Shown piece after piece: positions 27,647 to 36,001 of a DNA stretch of 64,000 nt (positions are counted from its first letter, which is position 1; each line of letters opens with the position of its first letter). The notes under the pieces are model-generated. The model was not told the DNA's origin and searched no databases. It saw only the letters and a program-made list of their open reading frames with translations. Source of the DNA: Bacteriovorax stolpii (GTDB lineage: Bacteria > Bdellovibrionota > Bacteriovoracia > Bacteriovoracales > Bacteriovoracaceae). The position numbers and the translations under genes are program-made. The stretch lies in assembly GCF_002872415.1 (NCBI RefSeq), contig NZ_CP025704.1, forward strand, positions 1,612,001 through 1,676,000. The letters are read 5' to 3'.

Positions 27647-27794
27647 ATCTGATTCCTTCCATAAATGTTTATTGATGAGATAATTTTAGACCACTTAACT
27701 CAGCGATGACAAATTTTTGGGGCGGAATTGAAACTGCGAAGCTTTCCTTAAATGACCAATTTTACAATGGCTTTATTGTACTAGAGTCCTTTTC

Positions 27795-27821
27795 TCAAGT
27801 TTAGATCAATTTATCCGATAA
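27795..27821 (+). promoter_or_regulatory. Sigma-28-like promoter upstream of exported 846-residue protein
   Basis: TCAA at 27795, 15 bases, then TCCGATAA at 27814-27821. This differs from the flagellar sigma-28 consensus at two of twelve positions, with exact spacing, and ends 23 bases before the ATG. It would put the downstream gene in the motile (attack-phase) regulon. Confidence 0.6.
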
Positions 27822-27844
27822 GATAGATTAGATAGGAGTCTTTT

Positions 27845-30385
27845 ATGAAGATTTTCACATACCTTTTTGCCGCCATGATGTTGAGTGCTAACAGTTACGC
27901 TCAATTGAAATTTGGAGACCGAGCGGCCTCTCCTGGACTCCAATTTGGTGACATTAATAAGGCCACATCTTGCGATAGAGACGGCCTGTTTTTAGCAGCA
28001 CCTACTTATGGTCTAGGCGCGTTTTTAACTAACGGAAGTAAGATTAATAAATTCACTTCTTGTTATGAAGGAAAATCCGCTGCTTTTGGAGCAGAGAGAT
28101 ACAGTCTTACCAGATGCCAGCAGGCCATCGAATGTAAAAAGATGTGGGATGACTCTCAAGCTGACAATATCAACATGGTTCTTAATAAAATTGTTGCCAA
28201 GGACTACGGTAAGAACGTTCTTAAGCAAAGCATCGACTCGATGGAGAATTTGGAAGAGCTTAAGAGATTTGCTTTTAGAAAATATGGTTTGATTGAAAAA
28301 GGATGTCAAAATCGTTTTGAATTAAAGGCCAATGATTCATGCCGCCCTGATCTTCTCGTAGGAGTTTTTGAAAATTTCCAGGAGAAGTGTTTAGGAGGAA
28401 GCTCATGTTTTAATAAAAAACTGGGTGGAAATGATGTCGTAGAAAACTATAGTGATTTCAAGCAGGCCCTAAAGACACCAAAAGAGAAATCAAATTTCAT
28501 GCTCGATTTCCTTTATAACAGAGTGAATGCGACCAACGCAAAAAACCTGGCCGATGATAAAGTGAGAATGGAGAAGCTCTCAGTGCTTGTGACATCTGAA
28601 CACTTTAAAAAGGCCACAGCTGATCAGAAGATGGACCTGTTCTTTGATGAGATGGGAACTGATATGCTGGATAAGTTAAATGATCCAGTTCTGGCAATGG
28701 ATTTTGGTTCTATGCTTAACAGTGACCTGCTTAAGAAGAGCCCGAAGTACAAACAGCTTTCGGCCATTCTTTCAGATAAAGACCTGACGAAAGAATCTTT
28801 CACTGAAAAATTTGAAGGCTATAGAAAAAACCGTGTCACAGAAATTCTGCAAAAAGGGGAATTCTGTGAAAATACTAAAAAGATGCAAAATATTTGTATT
28901 GAAGTCACTGGTATTGCTGATGGAAAAATGCTTCCGAAGGATGCCACTAATGCCGATCACATCTCTTCAAAGCAAGTGGAGCAAGATTCTGACTATGAAC
29001 GCCTGAAAATTCTTGCGAGCGCCAAAGATGGTGATGAAGACAAGATTAATATGTTCATTGAGGCCAAGCGCTGTACAGTGTTCGATTTAGGAAGTGACCG
29101 CTTCAGTTTAAATGGGAAAGTTATTGATCCATTTGGTAGTATTTCCTCTTCAATGACTAGTGGTATGGTTTATGACGGCCATGAAAAATATAGTGGAACG
29201 AAGGACGCTACCAGAGAAGATTCAATTACTAACTATATCGGGCAGACCGGCGAATATTACACAAGTAAAAGTGATAGTTCTCGTTCTGGGGCCAGCTCAT
29301 TAGGTGAGAGCAGTTCTGGAGGGGATATTCAGGTTCACGAGGAAAGCAGCGAAGGGCTTGCTGGTGGATTTAACAATGCTATCAGCAATCAGATCCCAAT
29401 GAATAATTACAGCAGTACTTTTGCAGACTCATACAATGCAAACCAGTTTGGATCAACTTTTGTAGACCAGGCAGCGCTGACTCAGCCTGATGCTAAAAAA
29501 GATGAGACCACAAGCTCAGAGTCTTCTTCTTCAGGAACAACGGCTTCGGGAGCGATGAACGACAAGGTCAACGACTTGATGAAGCGTCTTTCGGCAGCTG
29601 AAGAAAGAGTTGAGAAAATGAAGGCAGAGAGCGAAGCAGCTGAGGCCGACAGAGCAAAACAAAAGAAAATTGATGAAGAAAATGCATTAATTAAAGAACT
29701 AAGAGGACAGATCACTGACCTTAAGTCTCAGTCGAAAAAAGAAGCGACTGTCGCGAGTGCTCCGGTTCAGACTCAAGAAGCGCAAAAATCAGTGGCATCA
29801 AATTATAACAGCTATAATTCATCTCCGGTCATGGGTTATACGCGAGGGGAATCGGCAACAGCGAAATCACAATCCGCTGAAAATTTTGATTCGGGAAGAT
29901 CATCGCAGGCTTCACCGACATCTGGATCATCGATCTCAAGATCAGTGGCCTCTTCTTCAGGTGCAGTGTTAACTTCGACATCTAATAGCGATGGAGTTAA
30001 AACGACAACTCTGGCCTCAGGTCTGGTTCTTACGACAATTGATGGTTTGACATCGGAAAAGGCAACCCAGACGATTTCTAACCGAATTATGGAACTTAAC
30101 GGTGCTCCTTTTTACATTGAGGAAGGTGGTCTTGTTAAAGAAATCATTCCAGTCGTTAAAGATGGAAAGGTTCTTCTTGATGACAAAGGAAACCCAATCT
30201 TTGAGAAGATTGTTAAAGGAAAAGTAGGTGATAAGAAGTTTGCTAAAAAAGGCAAAGAGCGCGAGCCGGCAAGCATTACAGACGCTGCTGACTTAAAACG
30301 TGACCAGGAAGAAAAGGTTAAGCGTGAGAGAGCTGAGTATTTAAAACTTAAAAATATCACTAACGGCGCTATTAACAAAAAATAA
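27845..30385 (+). CDS. Large exported Cys- and Ser-rich protein of unknown function
   Basis: 846 residues with a signal peptide (MKIFTYLFAAMMLSANSYA). Residues ~35-420 are helical and dotted with Cys (TSCDRDG, KFTSCYEG, TRCQQAIECKK, GCQNRF, DSCRPD, KCLGGSSCF), suggesting several disulfides. Residues ~450-560 are Ser/Gly-rich, ~570-640 coiled coil (LMKRLSAAEERVEKMKAE) and ~650-710 again Ser-rich linker. A C-terminal beta segment reads APFYIEEGGLVKEIIP. No family is recognised. The same order (Cys-bearing helical part, coiled coil, Ser/Gly linker, small C-terminal beta domain) recurs in the 842-residue protein at 42829, so the two may be distant paralogues. A terminator follows. Confidence 0.8.
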   Translation: MKIFTYLFAAMMLSANSYAQLKFGDRAASPGLQFGDINKATSCDRDGLFLAAPTYGLGAFLTNGSKINKFTSCYEGKSAAFGAERYSLTRCQQAIECKKMWDDSQADNINMVLNKIVAKDYGKNVLKQSIDSMENLEELKRFAFRKYGLIEKGCQNRFELKANDSCRPDLLVGVFENFQEKCLGGSSCFNKKLGGNDVVENYSDFKQALKTPKEKSNFMLDFLYNRVNATNAKNLADDKVRMEKLSVLVTSEHFKKATADQKMDLFFDEMGTDMLDKLNDPVLAMDFGSMLNSDLLKKSPKYKQLSAILSDKDLTKESFTEKFEGYRKNRVTEILQKGEFCENTKKMQNICIEVTGIADGKMLPKDATNADHISSKQVEQDSDYERLKILASAKDGDEDKINMFIEAKRCTVFDLGSDRFSLNGKVIDPFGSISSSMTSGMVYDGHEKYSGTKDATREDSITNYIGQTGEYYTSKSDSSRSGASSLGESSSGGDIQVHEESSEGLAGGFNNAISNQIPMNNYSSTFADSYNANQFGSTFVDQAALTQPDAKKDETTSSESSSSGTTASGAMNDKVNDLMKRLSAAEERVEKMKAESEAAEADRAKQKKIDEENALIKELRGQITDLKSQSKKEATVASAPVQTQEAQKSVASNYNSYNSSPVMGYTRGESATAKSQSAENFDSGRSSQASPTSGSSISRSVASSSGAVLTSTSNSDGVKTTTLASGLVLTTIDGLTSEKATQTISNRIMELNGAPFYIEEGGLVKEIIPVVKDGKVLLDDKGNPIFEKIVKGKVGDKKFAKKGKEREPASITDAADLKRDQEEKVKRERAEYLKLKNITNGAINKK

Positions 30386-30410
30386 TCCCACATCATTCAT
30401 TGATTATAAA

Positions 30411-30438
30411 AGGCCTCGCTTATGCGGGGCTTTTTTTT
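30411..30438 (+). terminator. Rho-independent terminator
   Basis: The stem AGGCCTCGC / GCGGGGCTT with a TTAT loop is followed by eight T residues, 26 bases past the stop of the 846-residue protein gene. Confidence 0.88.
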
Positions 30439-30536
30439 GTCTTTTTCATGTATTTATAATGATACGCTCGTATCTAGATTTAATACGTTTTTAAAATTTC
30501 CAATCGTCATATTAACTAGTTAAAGACTAAAAAACT

Positions 30537-30552
30537 TGGCACCCAGGTTGTA
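30537..30552 (+). promoter_or_regulatory. Sigma-54-like promoter of exported-protein operon
   Basis: TGGCAC, 5 bases, then TTGTA. The -24 element is perfect against TGGCAC-N5-TTGCA and the spacing is exact; the -12 GC is GT. A start near 30562 would leave an 18-base leader holding the GGAG site of the first gene. A sigma-54 activator gene lies 6 kb downstream. Confidence 0.55.
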
Positions 30553-30579
30553 ATAGCGTCTCCATATTGGAGAGTGATT

Positions 30580-31182
30580 ATGAAAAACTGGGTACTGTCT
30601 TTAGCTATTTCAACGAGTCTTTTGCCGGCCTATGCTCACGCAGGATGGGGCTGCTCGAAATCAATTAGAGAAAATGCCAGCGCTGTAGAGGCCATTAAAT
30701 TTCTTAGACCTTATGAAGGAAACTTCAGTCTTGGCTCTTGCTCCATTGAACTGCAGGTTTGTGACTTGAATGTTCCTGCAGACGACAACGCCAGTTCATT
30801 TGCGGCAGACATCGTGGTGATTAACCGTTCAGGTGAGCGCTACATTCCCTTTTTCATCAGCACCGAAAAAACAAAATGGCAAAAGCAAGTCATCTTCCAG
30901 AATCAGAGGGCCTTTGTCTATCGCCTGAAAGACTGGAATGAAGACCCGGAAACAGGGAAAGACGAAAAATACGATATCGAGTTTATCCGCAAAGAAAATT
31001 CAAAAGAGCTTGATTACATCGAAGTTGGCTTCACTAGTGAAGTTGAAAGACAGAGAGAAGGTTACGTGCCTCCCAAGTGGATGGCCTGCGGTTTTGAACG
31101 TGAAGCTTATCTTAGAGAACATCCGGTAAAACATAAAATTAAATCATTTTGGTGGTGGTTAACACACCCAAAAACACGTTAG
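30580..31182 (+). CDS. Exported protein of unknown function, first gene of exported operon
   Basis: 200 residues from the ATG at 30580, 6 bases behind GGAG (an in-frame GTG 6 bases upstream would break that spacing). The signal peptide is MKNWVLSLAISTSLLPAYAHA. Four Cys (GWGCSKS, GSCSIEL, QVCDLN, MACGFE) fit periplasmic disulfides. ADIVVINRSGERYIPFFIS is a beta strand pair whose SGERY unit also occurs as TGERY in the last gene of the operon, at 35294, suggesting distant kinship. No family is recognised. It is followed 8 bases later by the 492-residue gene. Confidence 0.75.
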   Translation: MKNWVLSLAISTSLLPAYAHAGWGCSKSIRENASAVEAIKFLRPYEGNFSLGSCSIELQVCDLNVPADDNASSFAADIVVINRSGERYIPFFISTEKTKWQKQVIFQNQRAFVYRLKDWNEDPETGKDEKYDIEFIRKENSKELDYIEVGFTSEVERQREGYVPPKWMACGFEREAYLREHPVKHKIKSFWWWLTHPKTR

Positions 31183-31190
31183 GGGGAATT

Positions 31191-32669
31191 ATGAAAAAAA
31201 CAATGTGTTTAAGTTCAATGCTACTTTTAAGTCAATCGCTCTTTGCTGGCGTATCACCTGCTGATGGGCAGTTTGCTGTGCTAAAACCTCAGTACTCATG
31301 TGAGGTCAATGTTCCAAAAGGTAGATCGTCTTCACAGATTTATTTTAGTAAAGACTGTCAGACGGCCTACGTACTGCCGTCGCTCAATATGAGAAAAACG
31401 GTTCTAAAACCTTATGTGACAGCTGATGCTGGAATTTGTAACCGTTACACTCAAGTGGTCAATTCTTTAAATAAGGTTGATGCCAAGGTTGAAAAACTGG
31501 ATGAGACAATTGAGAAGCTTCAAGAAAGTTATGCCAATGCTAACAGCGACACTGACAGAAGAGTCTTAAAAGAAAAACTGGATTATTTCCAGGTGGCCAA
31601 AGAATCTCTGGTTAAAGAAAGAAACGTGGCGCTTGATCCATTCTATAATACAGCAGCTCTAAGAGCTCAAATCAGAGTGGAGTCTGACATTATGGATGAA
31701 GTGGCAGCTTTCCAGACAGAAAACCTAAATGCTGTCAGTTCAGCGGATCGCGTTTTTCCTGTGAGATTTGCTCCTGCCCAGACGCTTGATTCCTTACTGG
31801 CAATTTCGTCAAAAGATGTAAAAGGATACTTAGGAAGATCAGTTTTAAAAATTGATTTTCCGGGAACTCGTTATGTTCCAACGAAAGAAGAAAAAGATTA
31901 CTACTCACCACAGACGACTCTAATCAATATGAATGGATCAATGAGTGGTGTGGTTGATATCTCGGCCGTTAGCTACTGTTCAGCACTGGCCAAGAGAAAG
32001 GATTTAAATCCGGCCGATGAAGAAGATTTAGTGGGCCTGTTTCATTCGGCGGTCGCTCTCAACTACGATTACCAGGTTAGGGTTCAGGCCGGTGTAAGAC
32101 TGCATATGAAATCGACTCTGGAAATGAAAGATTTTCTTTCACGTATCCAGGAAAGAATTGTGAACACGGCCTTCTCAAGAGACCAGTTCTTAGGTGCAAT
32201 GGTTGAAGGTGGAGTTCTAAACAACCTGATCATTGATATTGATGACCAGGGACAGGAAGTAGATCTTTCAAAAATCGTTTTTTCTGAAAATGGAGATGGC
32301 GAAAGTGAAAACTTAAACCCAATGGCACCGCTTATTGGAAAGTTTATTAAAATGCACCTTGATAGGATTGAAGAGAAACTGGAAAAACACGGTCTTTTAA
32401 AATCAGTGACAGAGGCGCGTGCTAAAGAAATCCAGGCGCAGACGAGACAAGAAGTTGGTGGATACAGAACAATCTGTCAATCGCGCTCAAGCTGGTTTAG
32501 TAGCCATAAATCATGCCGTCAGGAACCAGTGTACGTAACAGTAAACTACCCGGGAGTTTCAGAGCTTCTGAAATTAAACTCGGATACATCAAAGATTGAA
32601 GATGAAGTGACGTTTGAAACTCACCAGACGACAACAGTAAGACACTCTTCAACTTTTGGAAAAAGATAA
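31191..32669 (+). CDS. Exported coiled-coil protein, paralogue of 34044 gene
   Basis: 492 residues from the ATG at 31191, behind AGGGGGAATT; a longer frame from 31149 lies inside the previous gene. The signal peptide is MKKTMCLSSMLLLSQSLFA. The start of the mature region (YSCEVNVPKG, then FSKDCQTAYVLPS) and the following Cys (GICNRY) with coiled coil match the pattern in the 415-residue protein two genes downstream. Both also end in Phe-Gly-Lys-Arg after a Thr-rich tail. I see no enzyme motif. Repeated copies in one operon suggest subunits of the same exterior or periplasmic assembly. Confidence 0.78.
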   Translation: MKKTMCLSSMLLLSQSLFAGVSPADGQFAVLKPQYSCEVNVPKGRSSSQIYFSKDCQTAYVLPSLNMRKTVLKPYVTADAGICNRYTQVVNSLNKVDAKVEKLDETIEKLQESYANANSDTDRRVLKEKLDYFQVAKESLVKERNVALDPFYNTAALRAQIRVESDIMDEVAAFQTENLNAVSSADRVFPVRFAPAQTLDSLLAISSKDVKGYLGRSVLKIDFPGTRYVPTKEEKDYYSPQTTLINMNGSMSGVVDISAVSYCSALAKRKDLNPADEEDLVGLFHSAVALNYDYQVRVQAGVRLHMKSTLEMKDFLSRIQERIVNTAFSRDQFLGAMVEGGVLNNLIIDIDDQGQEVDLSKIVFSENGDGESENLNPMAPLIGKFIKMHLDRIEEKLEKHGLLKSVTEARAKEIQAQTRQEVGGYRTICQSRSSWFSSHKSCRQEPVYVTVNYPGVSELLKLNSDTSKIEDEVTFETHQTTTVRHSSTFGKR

Positions 32670-32690
32670 TCTTAAATAAACGGGGATAAT

Positions 32691-33671
32691 ATGAAAACAG
32701 CATTAATAATGGGATTACTAGCGGTTCAAACCGCTGCAATGGCAGAAACAAATTGGGACCAGCTTGTACTAGAGGCACCTGAAGCAAAAACTTATCGTGT
32801 TGAATTAGATAAACGTTTTGTTGAATTTGACCTGGTGAAATTTAACAGCGGAAAAGTTCGCTTTAACGGATTTTCCCGTCTAAGTAGCAAAGATAAAGTA
32901 AAGCTGGTCTATCATATGAAGAAAAAAGGTCTGGAAGAAGCTTGCCGCGATTACGCAGAACTTGGTGGGCGATATAAATTTAAGGCCGAACTGGTTTTTA
33001 AAAAAGGTGCAGTCGCAAAAGATTTTTCTTTTAACTTAGATGGAAAAACTTACAGCAGTGCTGATTTTGATAATCAGCTCAGCATCGGGAAGGTCGCAGT
33101 TGAAGAGCTGGGGGCATCTGAGCGCTCTCCTTACACTAATAGTGCGAATGAAGAGATTTCAGAATACTCAGAGCTTATGAACTCAGCGATTGAAAACGCT
33201 CATGGCGATACAGTCGTTGTGGATCTTTCAAAGAACCTGGGAATTGCTTGTGATATCGGACTGGGCTTTATTAAACCTGTTGTAACTCAGACAATCTCTT
33301 ATGAAAAGGCAATGCCTAATTTGAGCTACTGGATTGATCAAAAGAGTTATAACGAACTTTATCGTCTCTTTAACGATGAGATGAAAAAAGTTTCCCCTTC
33401 TATTGAGCGCGACGTTCAAAAATTTAATGAAGGATTAGTTCTAGGATGGTCTCTGGCCCAAGGGAATGAACGCTTAAAAGACGTCGTCCTGAAAAACGGA
33501 GACAAAGGAGCAAAACTTTTAAAGTCATTGAAGCTTAAAGGTGAATCAAGTGAGGCGACAGAATCAATGTGGAGACAAACTTTTGACTACGCAAAGCCTA
33601 CGTCATTAATGACGAACCAGAAACTTTCAATTGTTTCAGGCGATGTTTTTGTTGAAGTTGTAAACGAATAG
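32691..33671 (+). CDS. Exported protein of unknown function
   Basis: 326 residues with a signal peptide (MKTALIMGLLAVQTAAMA, then ETNWD). The mature protein mixes beta and helical stretches, with two Cys (EACRDYAE, IACDIGLG) that could pair. No motif points to an enzyme. It lies 21 bases behind the previous gene, with GGGGATAAT as ribosome-binding site, and 7 bases ahead of a small lipoprotein gene, inside the six-gene exported operon. Function is unknown. Confidence 0.75.
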   Translation: MKTALIMGLLAVQTAAMAETNWDQLVLEAPEAKTYRVELDKRFVEFDLVKFNSGKVRFNGFSRLSSKDKVKLVYHMKKKGLEEACRDYAELGGRYKFKAELVFKKGAVAKDFSFNLDGKTYSSADFDNQLSIGKVAVEELGASERSPYTNSANEEISEYSELMNSAIENAHGDTVVVDLSKNLGIACDIGLGFIKPVVTQTISYEKAMPNLSYWIDQKSYNELYRLFNDEMKKVSPSIERDVQKFNEGLVLGWSLAQGNERLKDVVLKNGDKGAKLLKSLKLKGESSEATESMWRQTFDYAKPTSLMTNQKLSIVSGDVFVEVVNE

Positions 33672-33678
33672 GTGATGT

Positions 33679-34047
33679 ATGAAAACTCAATCTTTATTCT
33701 TCATTTTTCTTCTTTTGTTTTTTGTGGGATGCGGGAAAAAAGGCGGAAGTGAAAGTCCTGTTGAAATTTCCGGGAGCGGTGAAAACCAAAGAGTGGAGTA
33801 TACAGAAGAAGAAAAAGGTTACGCTTCTGAACTAAAATTGTGCTCAAGTCTCTGGGACGAAGAAAAAGTACAGAAAGAAAAAAGGCCAATTGCTTTTGGG
33901 GTTATGCTCTATGATTGCTTGAAAATGAAGGAACTCAACGTTAAAGAGGCAGGATTTTTATACACTGAATTTGAAAATAAAAAACAAGGTAAGACCATCG
34001 ATTTTAATCAGCTGGCAAAATCTTTGTTAAAGGGGAAGAAATCATGA
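33679..34047 (+). CDS. Small putative lipoprotein
   Basis: 122 residues. The signal peptide MKTQSLFFIFLLLFFVGC ends in a lipobox (FVGC, Cys 18), followed by GKKGGSES. The mature part is highly charged and helical, with two further Cys (KLCSSLW, YDCLKM). No family is recognised. It overlaps the next gene by 4 bases (ATGA type), so translation is coupled. It may anchor the neighbouring exported proteins to the membrane, but this is only inferred from the operon. Confidence 0.75.
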   Translation: MKTQSLFFIFLLLFFVGCGKKGGSESPVEISGSGENQRVEYTEEEKGYASELKLCSSLWDEEKVQKEKRPIAFGVMLYDCLKMKELNVKEAGFLYTEFENKKQGKTIDFNQLAKSLLKGKKS

Positions 34048-35291
34048 AATTAAAATTAACAGCGGCAATCGCTTTATCATTATCAGGATCTGCTTTTGCT
34101 GGTCCTATTTACTCAACATCTTGTGATGTGGCCCGTGACATCGTTGTTCCGGAAAACTCTTCGGGATATTTTATGGATAAGACCTGTAAGAAGGCCTATG
34201 TCCTTCCACCTTCAACTGGCTCAATGGCCGTCAGTGGAAGAACTGTCGGAGATATCTCCCGTTGTAAGGAGATTAAGCAGTTCAATAAAATGCTTAAGAC
34301 GATTAATAGCAACATTAACGATGCGGTTAAGGCCAAAAAAAGTGCAGAAGACATCAAGGGGCTATTTGACCAAAGAAAAATGATTGTCGATGAATTCGGC
34401 GATCTTGAAGGAGTGATGGGGGCTTCTGTTGAGCTTCTTTTCTCTAATGGAATTGACAGTAACCTAGCAAGTTTTAGAGAGCTAAACGAGAATGTGCCAG
34501 TGGAGTTTGTTCCAGTACAATTAAAAAATCTTCAATTGAATTACAATCAGACGACACCGTTTGACTCACAAATGCAAGTGGCCTTTAACCAGACCATTCC
34601 ATTAAGTGATCTTAACAATGTCGGCCCGGGCTCTTTTTCAGGCAGACTGGACTTGAGCCTATTTGGGGCCTGTCCATTAATTGATCCTTTTGAAAGAACA
34701 ATCCCTGAAAAAATCAAGGCCCAGGATCTCTCAGGTATTATCACTCCGAACATGATCTATAAGTATGATATCGGAGCGACTTACAAGTACACAGCAACTT
34801 ATAACTTATCCGGACTTGCTTCGAAAATTAAATCGATGTCTTCTTCTGGTGGACTTTTTAGTACATCTTCGACTTCTAAGCTGATTGAAACAGCTGAGAG
34901 TTCAGGATGGTTTAACCTTGAAATGAGTTGTGATGACAGCCGAGTGTGTGATCAGGCAAAAATGGAAACAGCACTGTCTATCAAACAAAGGCTTGTTCAG
35001 GAGGTATTGGATCAGATCGCTATTACAAAAATTGGTTATTCAGTAAAACCGGCCGATGCAGCTGAGCCCGGGAAAAACGGTGCGAGCACAGCTTCTGATG
35101 CCTTAAAAAAATGCCCGAACACTTATTGCCAGGCCGCAGCTGTTGTTCTTGATGTGGCCTCAAGCATCTTTGGAGGTTCATCAAAGACTGATCAGTACAT
35201 TGCTAAGAATGATCACAAGGTCACTGAGAGTGTTACTGAAAATCGTCCGATTGAGTTCATGGGAATGATGGGCTTTGGAAAGAGGAAATAA
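34044..35291 (+). CDS. Exported protein, paralogue of 31191 gene
   Basis: 415 residues with a signal peptide (MKLKLTAAIALSLSGSAFA). The first mature segment (YSTSCDVARDIVVPE, then MDKTCKKAYVLPPS, then SRCKEIKQFNKM) lines up with the 492-residue protein: a Cys, a short beta strand, a second Cys followed by AYVLP, a third Cys and a helix. Further Cys pairs are in EMSCDDSRVCDQ and LKKCPNTYCQ. Both proteins end in FGKR. No enzymatic motif is seen. It is coupled to the lipoprotein gene upstream and lies 2 bases ahead of the last operon gene. Confidence 0.78.
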   Translation: MKLKLTAAIALSLSGSAFAGPIYSTSCDVARDIVVPENSSGYFMDKTCKKAYVLPPSTGSMAVSGRTVGDISRCKEIKQFNKMLKTINSNINDAVKAKKSAEDIKGLFDQRKMIVDEFGDLEGVMGASVELLFSNGIDSNLASFRELNENVPVEFVPVQLKNLQLNYNQTTPFDSQMQVAFNQTIPLSDLNNVGPGSFSGRLDLSLFGACPLIDPFERTIPEKIKAQDLSGIITPNMIYKYDIGATYKYTATYNLSGLASKIKSMSSSGGLFSTSSTSKLIETAESSGWFNLEMSCDDSRVCDQAKMETALSIKQRLVQEVLDQIAITKIGYSVKPADAAEPGKNGASTASDALKKCPNTYCQAAAVVLDVASSIFGGSSKTDQYIAKNDHKVTESVTENRPIEFMGMMGFGKRK

Positions 35292-35293
35292 TC

Positions 35294-35887
35294 ATGAAAA
35301 GTTTAATTTTCACAATCGTTTGTCTATTTGTTTTAGAGTCGGCCCATGCGTTTGAAAGAGAAGGACGCAGATGGAGTGTTGGAAGCAATGATGTCCCAAG
35401 TTGTGTTCTTTATAGAAAACGAGTGGCCAATTATTACCAGCGTCTTTCGGAAGTGACCCTGGCCGAAAAAATCACAAAAGGGGAGCTGACTTTAAAAGAA
35501 GTGATCCGTATGACGGAGTTGTGGAAAAGAACCAATATCCCACTTAATTTAGAAGCTGTGGCGATTTATAAGGAAAGACTTATTCTTACTCCTAGCGAGA
35601 TGCAGTTTTTTAAGCATGAAAATACTGTGGAAGTTCAGTCCGAATTTTTTAACTGGGTTAATGACCGCTTTGTTCTTCCTGAGAGTGTGATGCTATTTAG
35701 TATCAATGAAAAGTCCGGGATTATTGATGTTGAAATCTCACTTCCTTACGTTCAGGCCTGCCTGGGGAGTTATGGTGTAGATGTTTTCCTGACCAGACCA
35801 ACGGGAGAGCGCTACCAGCTTCAGTTCTCTCTAGATAAACACAGAAGTGACCGCTATGACCTTATTCAAGGGAACTCAGGCTTCTAG
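35294..35887 (+). CDS. Exported protein of unknown function, last gene of exported operon
   Basis: 197 residues with a signal peptide (MKSLIFTIVCLFVLESAHA, then FEREG). The C-terminal part VDVFLTRPTGERYQLQFSLD resembles the INRSGERY segment of the operon's first protein, so first and last genes may be distant paralogues. Two Cys (PSCVLYR, QACLGSY) may pair. No family is recognised. It begins 2 bases after the preceding stop, with GGAAATAATC as ribosome-binding site, and a strong terminator follows 24 bases past its stop. Confidence 0.75.
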   Translation: MKSLIFTIVCLFVLESAHAFEREGRRWSVGSNDVPSCVLYRKRVANYYQRLSEVTLAEKITKGELTLKEVIRMTELWKRTNIPLNLEAVAIYKERLILTPSEMQFFKHENTVEVQSEFFNWVNDRFVLPESVMLFSINEKSGIIDVEISLPYVQACLGSYGVDVFLTRPTGERYQLQFSLDKHRSDRYDLIQGNSGF

Positions 35888-35911
35888 TCAAAAGGACCCT
35901 TGCCCACCCTT

Positions 35912-35939
35912 GAGCGGCCTTGTCCGGGCCGCTCTTTTT
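35912..35939 (+). terminator. Rho-independent terminator closing exported operon
   Basis: GAGCGGCC and GGGCCGCTC pair around TTGTCC and are followed by TTTTT. It separates the exported-protein operon from the response-regulator gene. Confidence 0.92.
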
Positions 35940-36001
35940 AGCCTGTTATCATAGAGTTAAATGGATGTTTCTAAATGAATTAATTTCACAGGTCCACTAA
36001 A

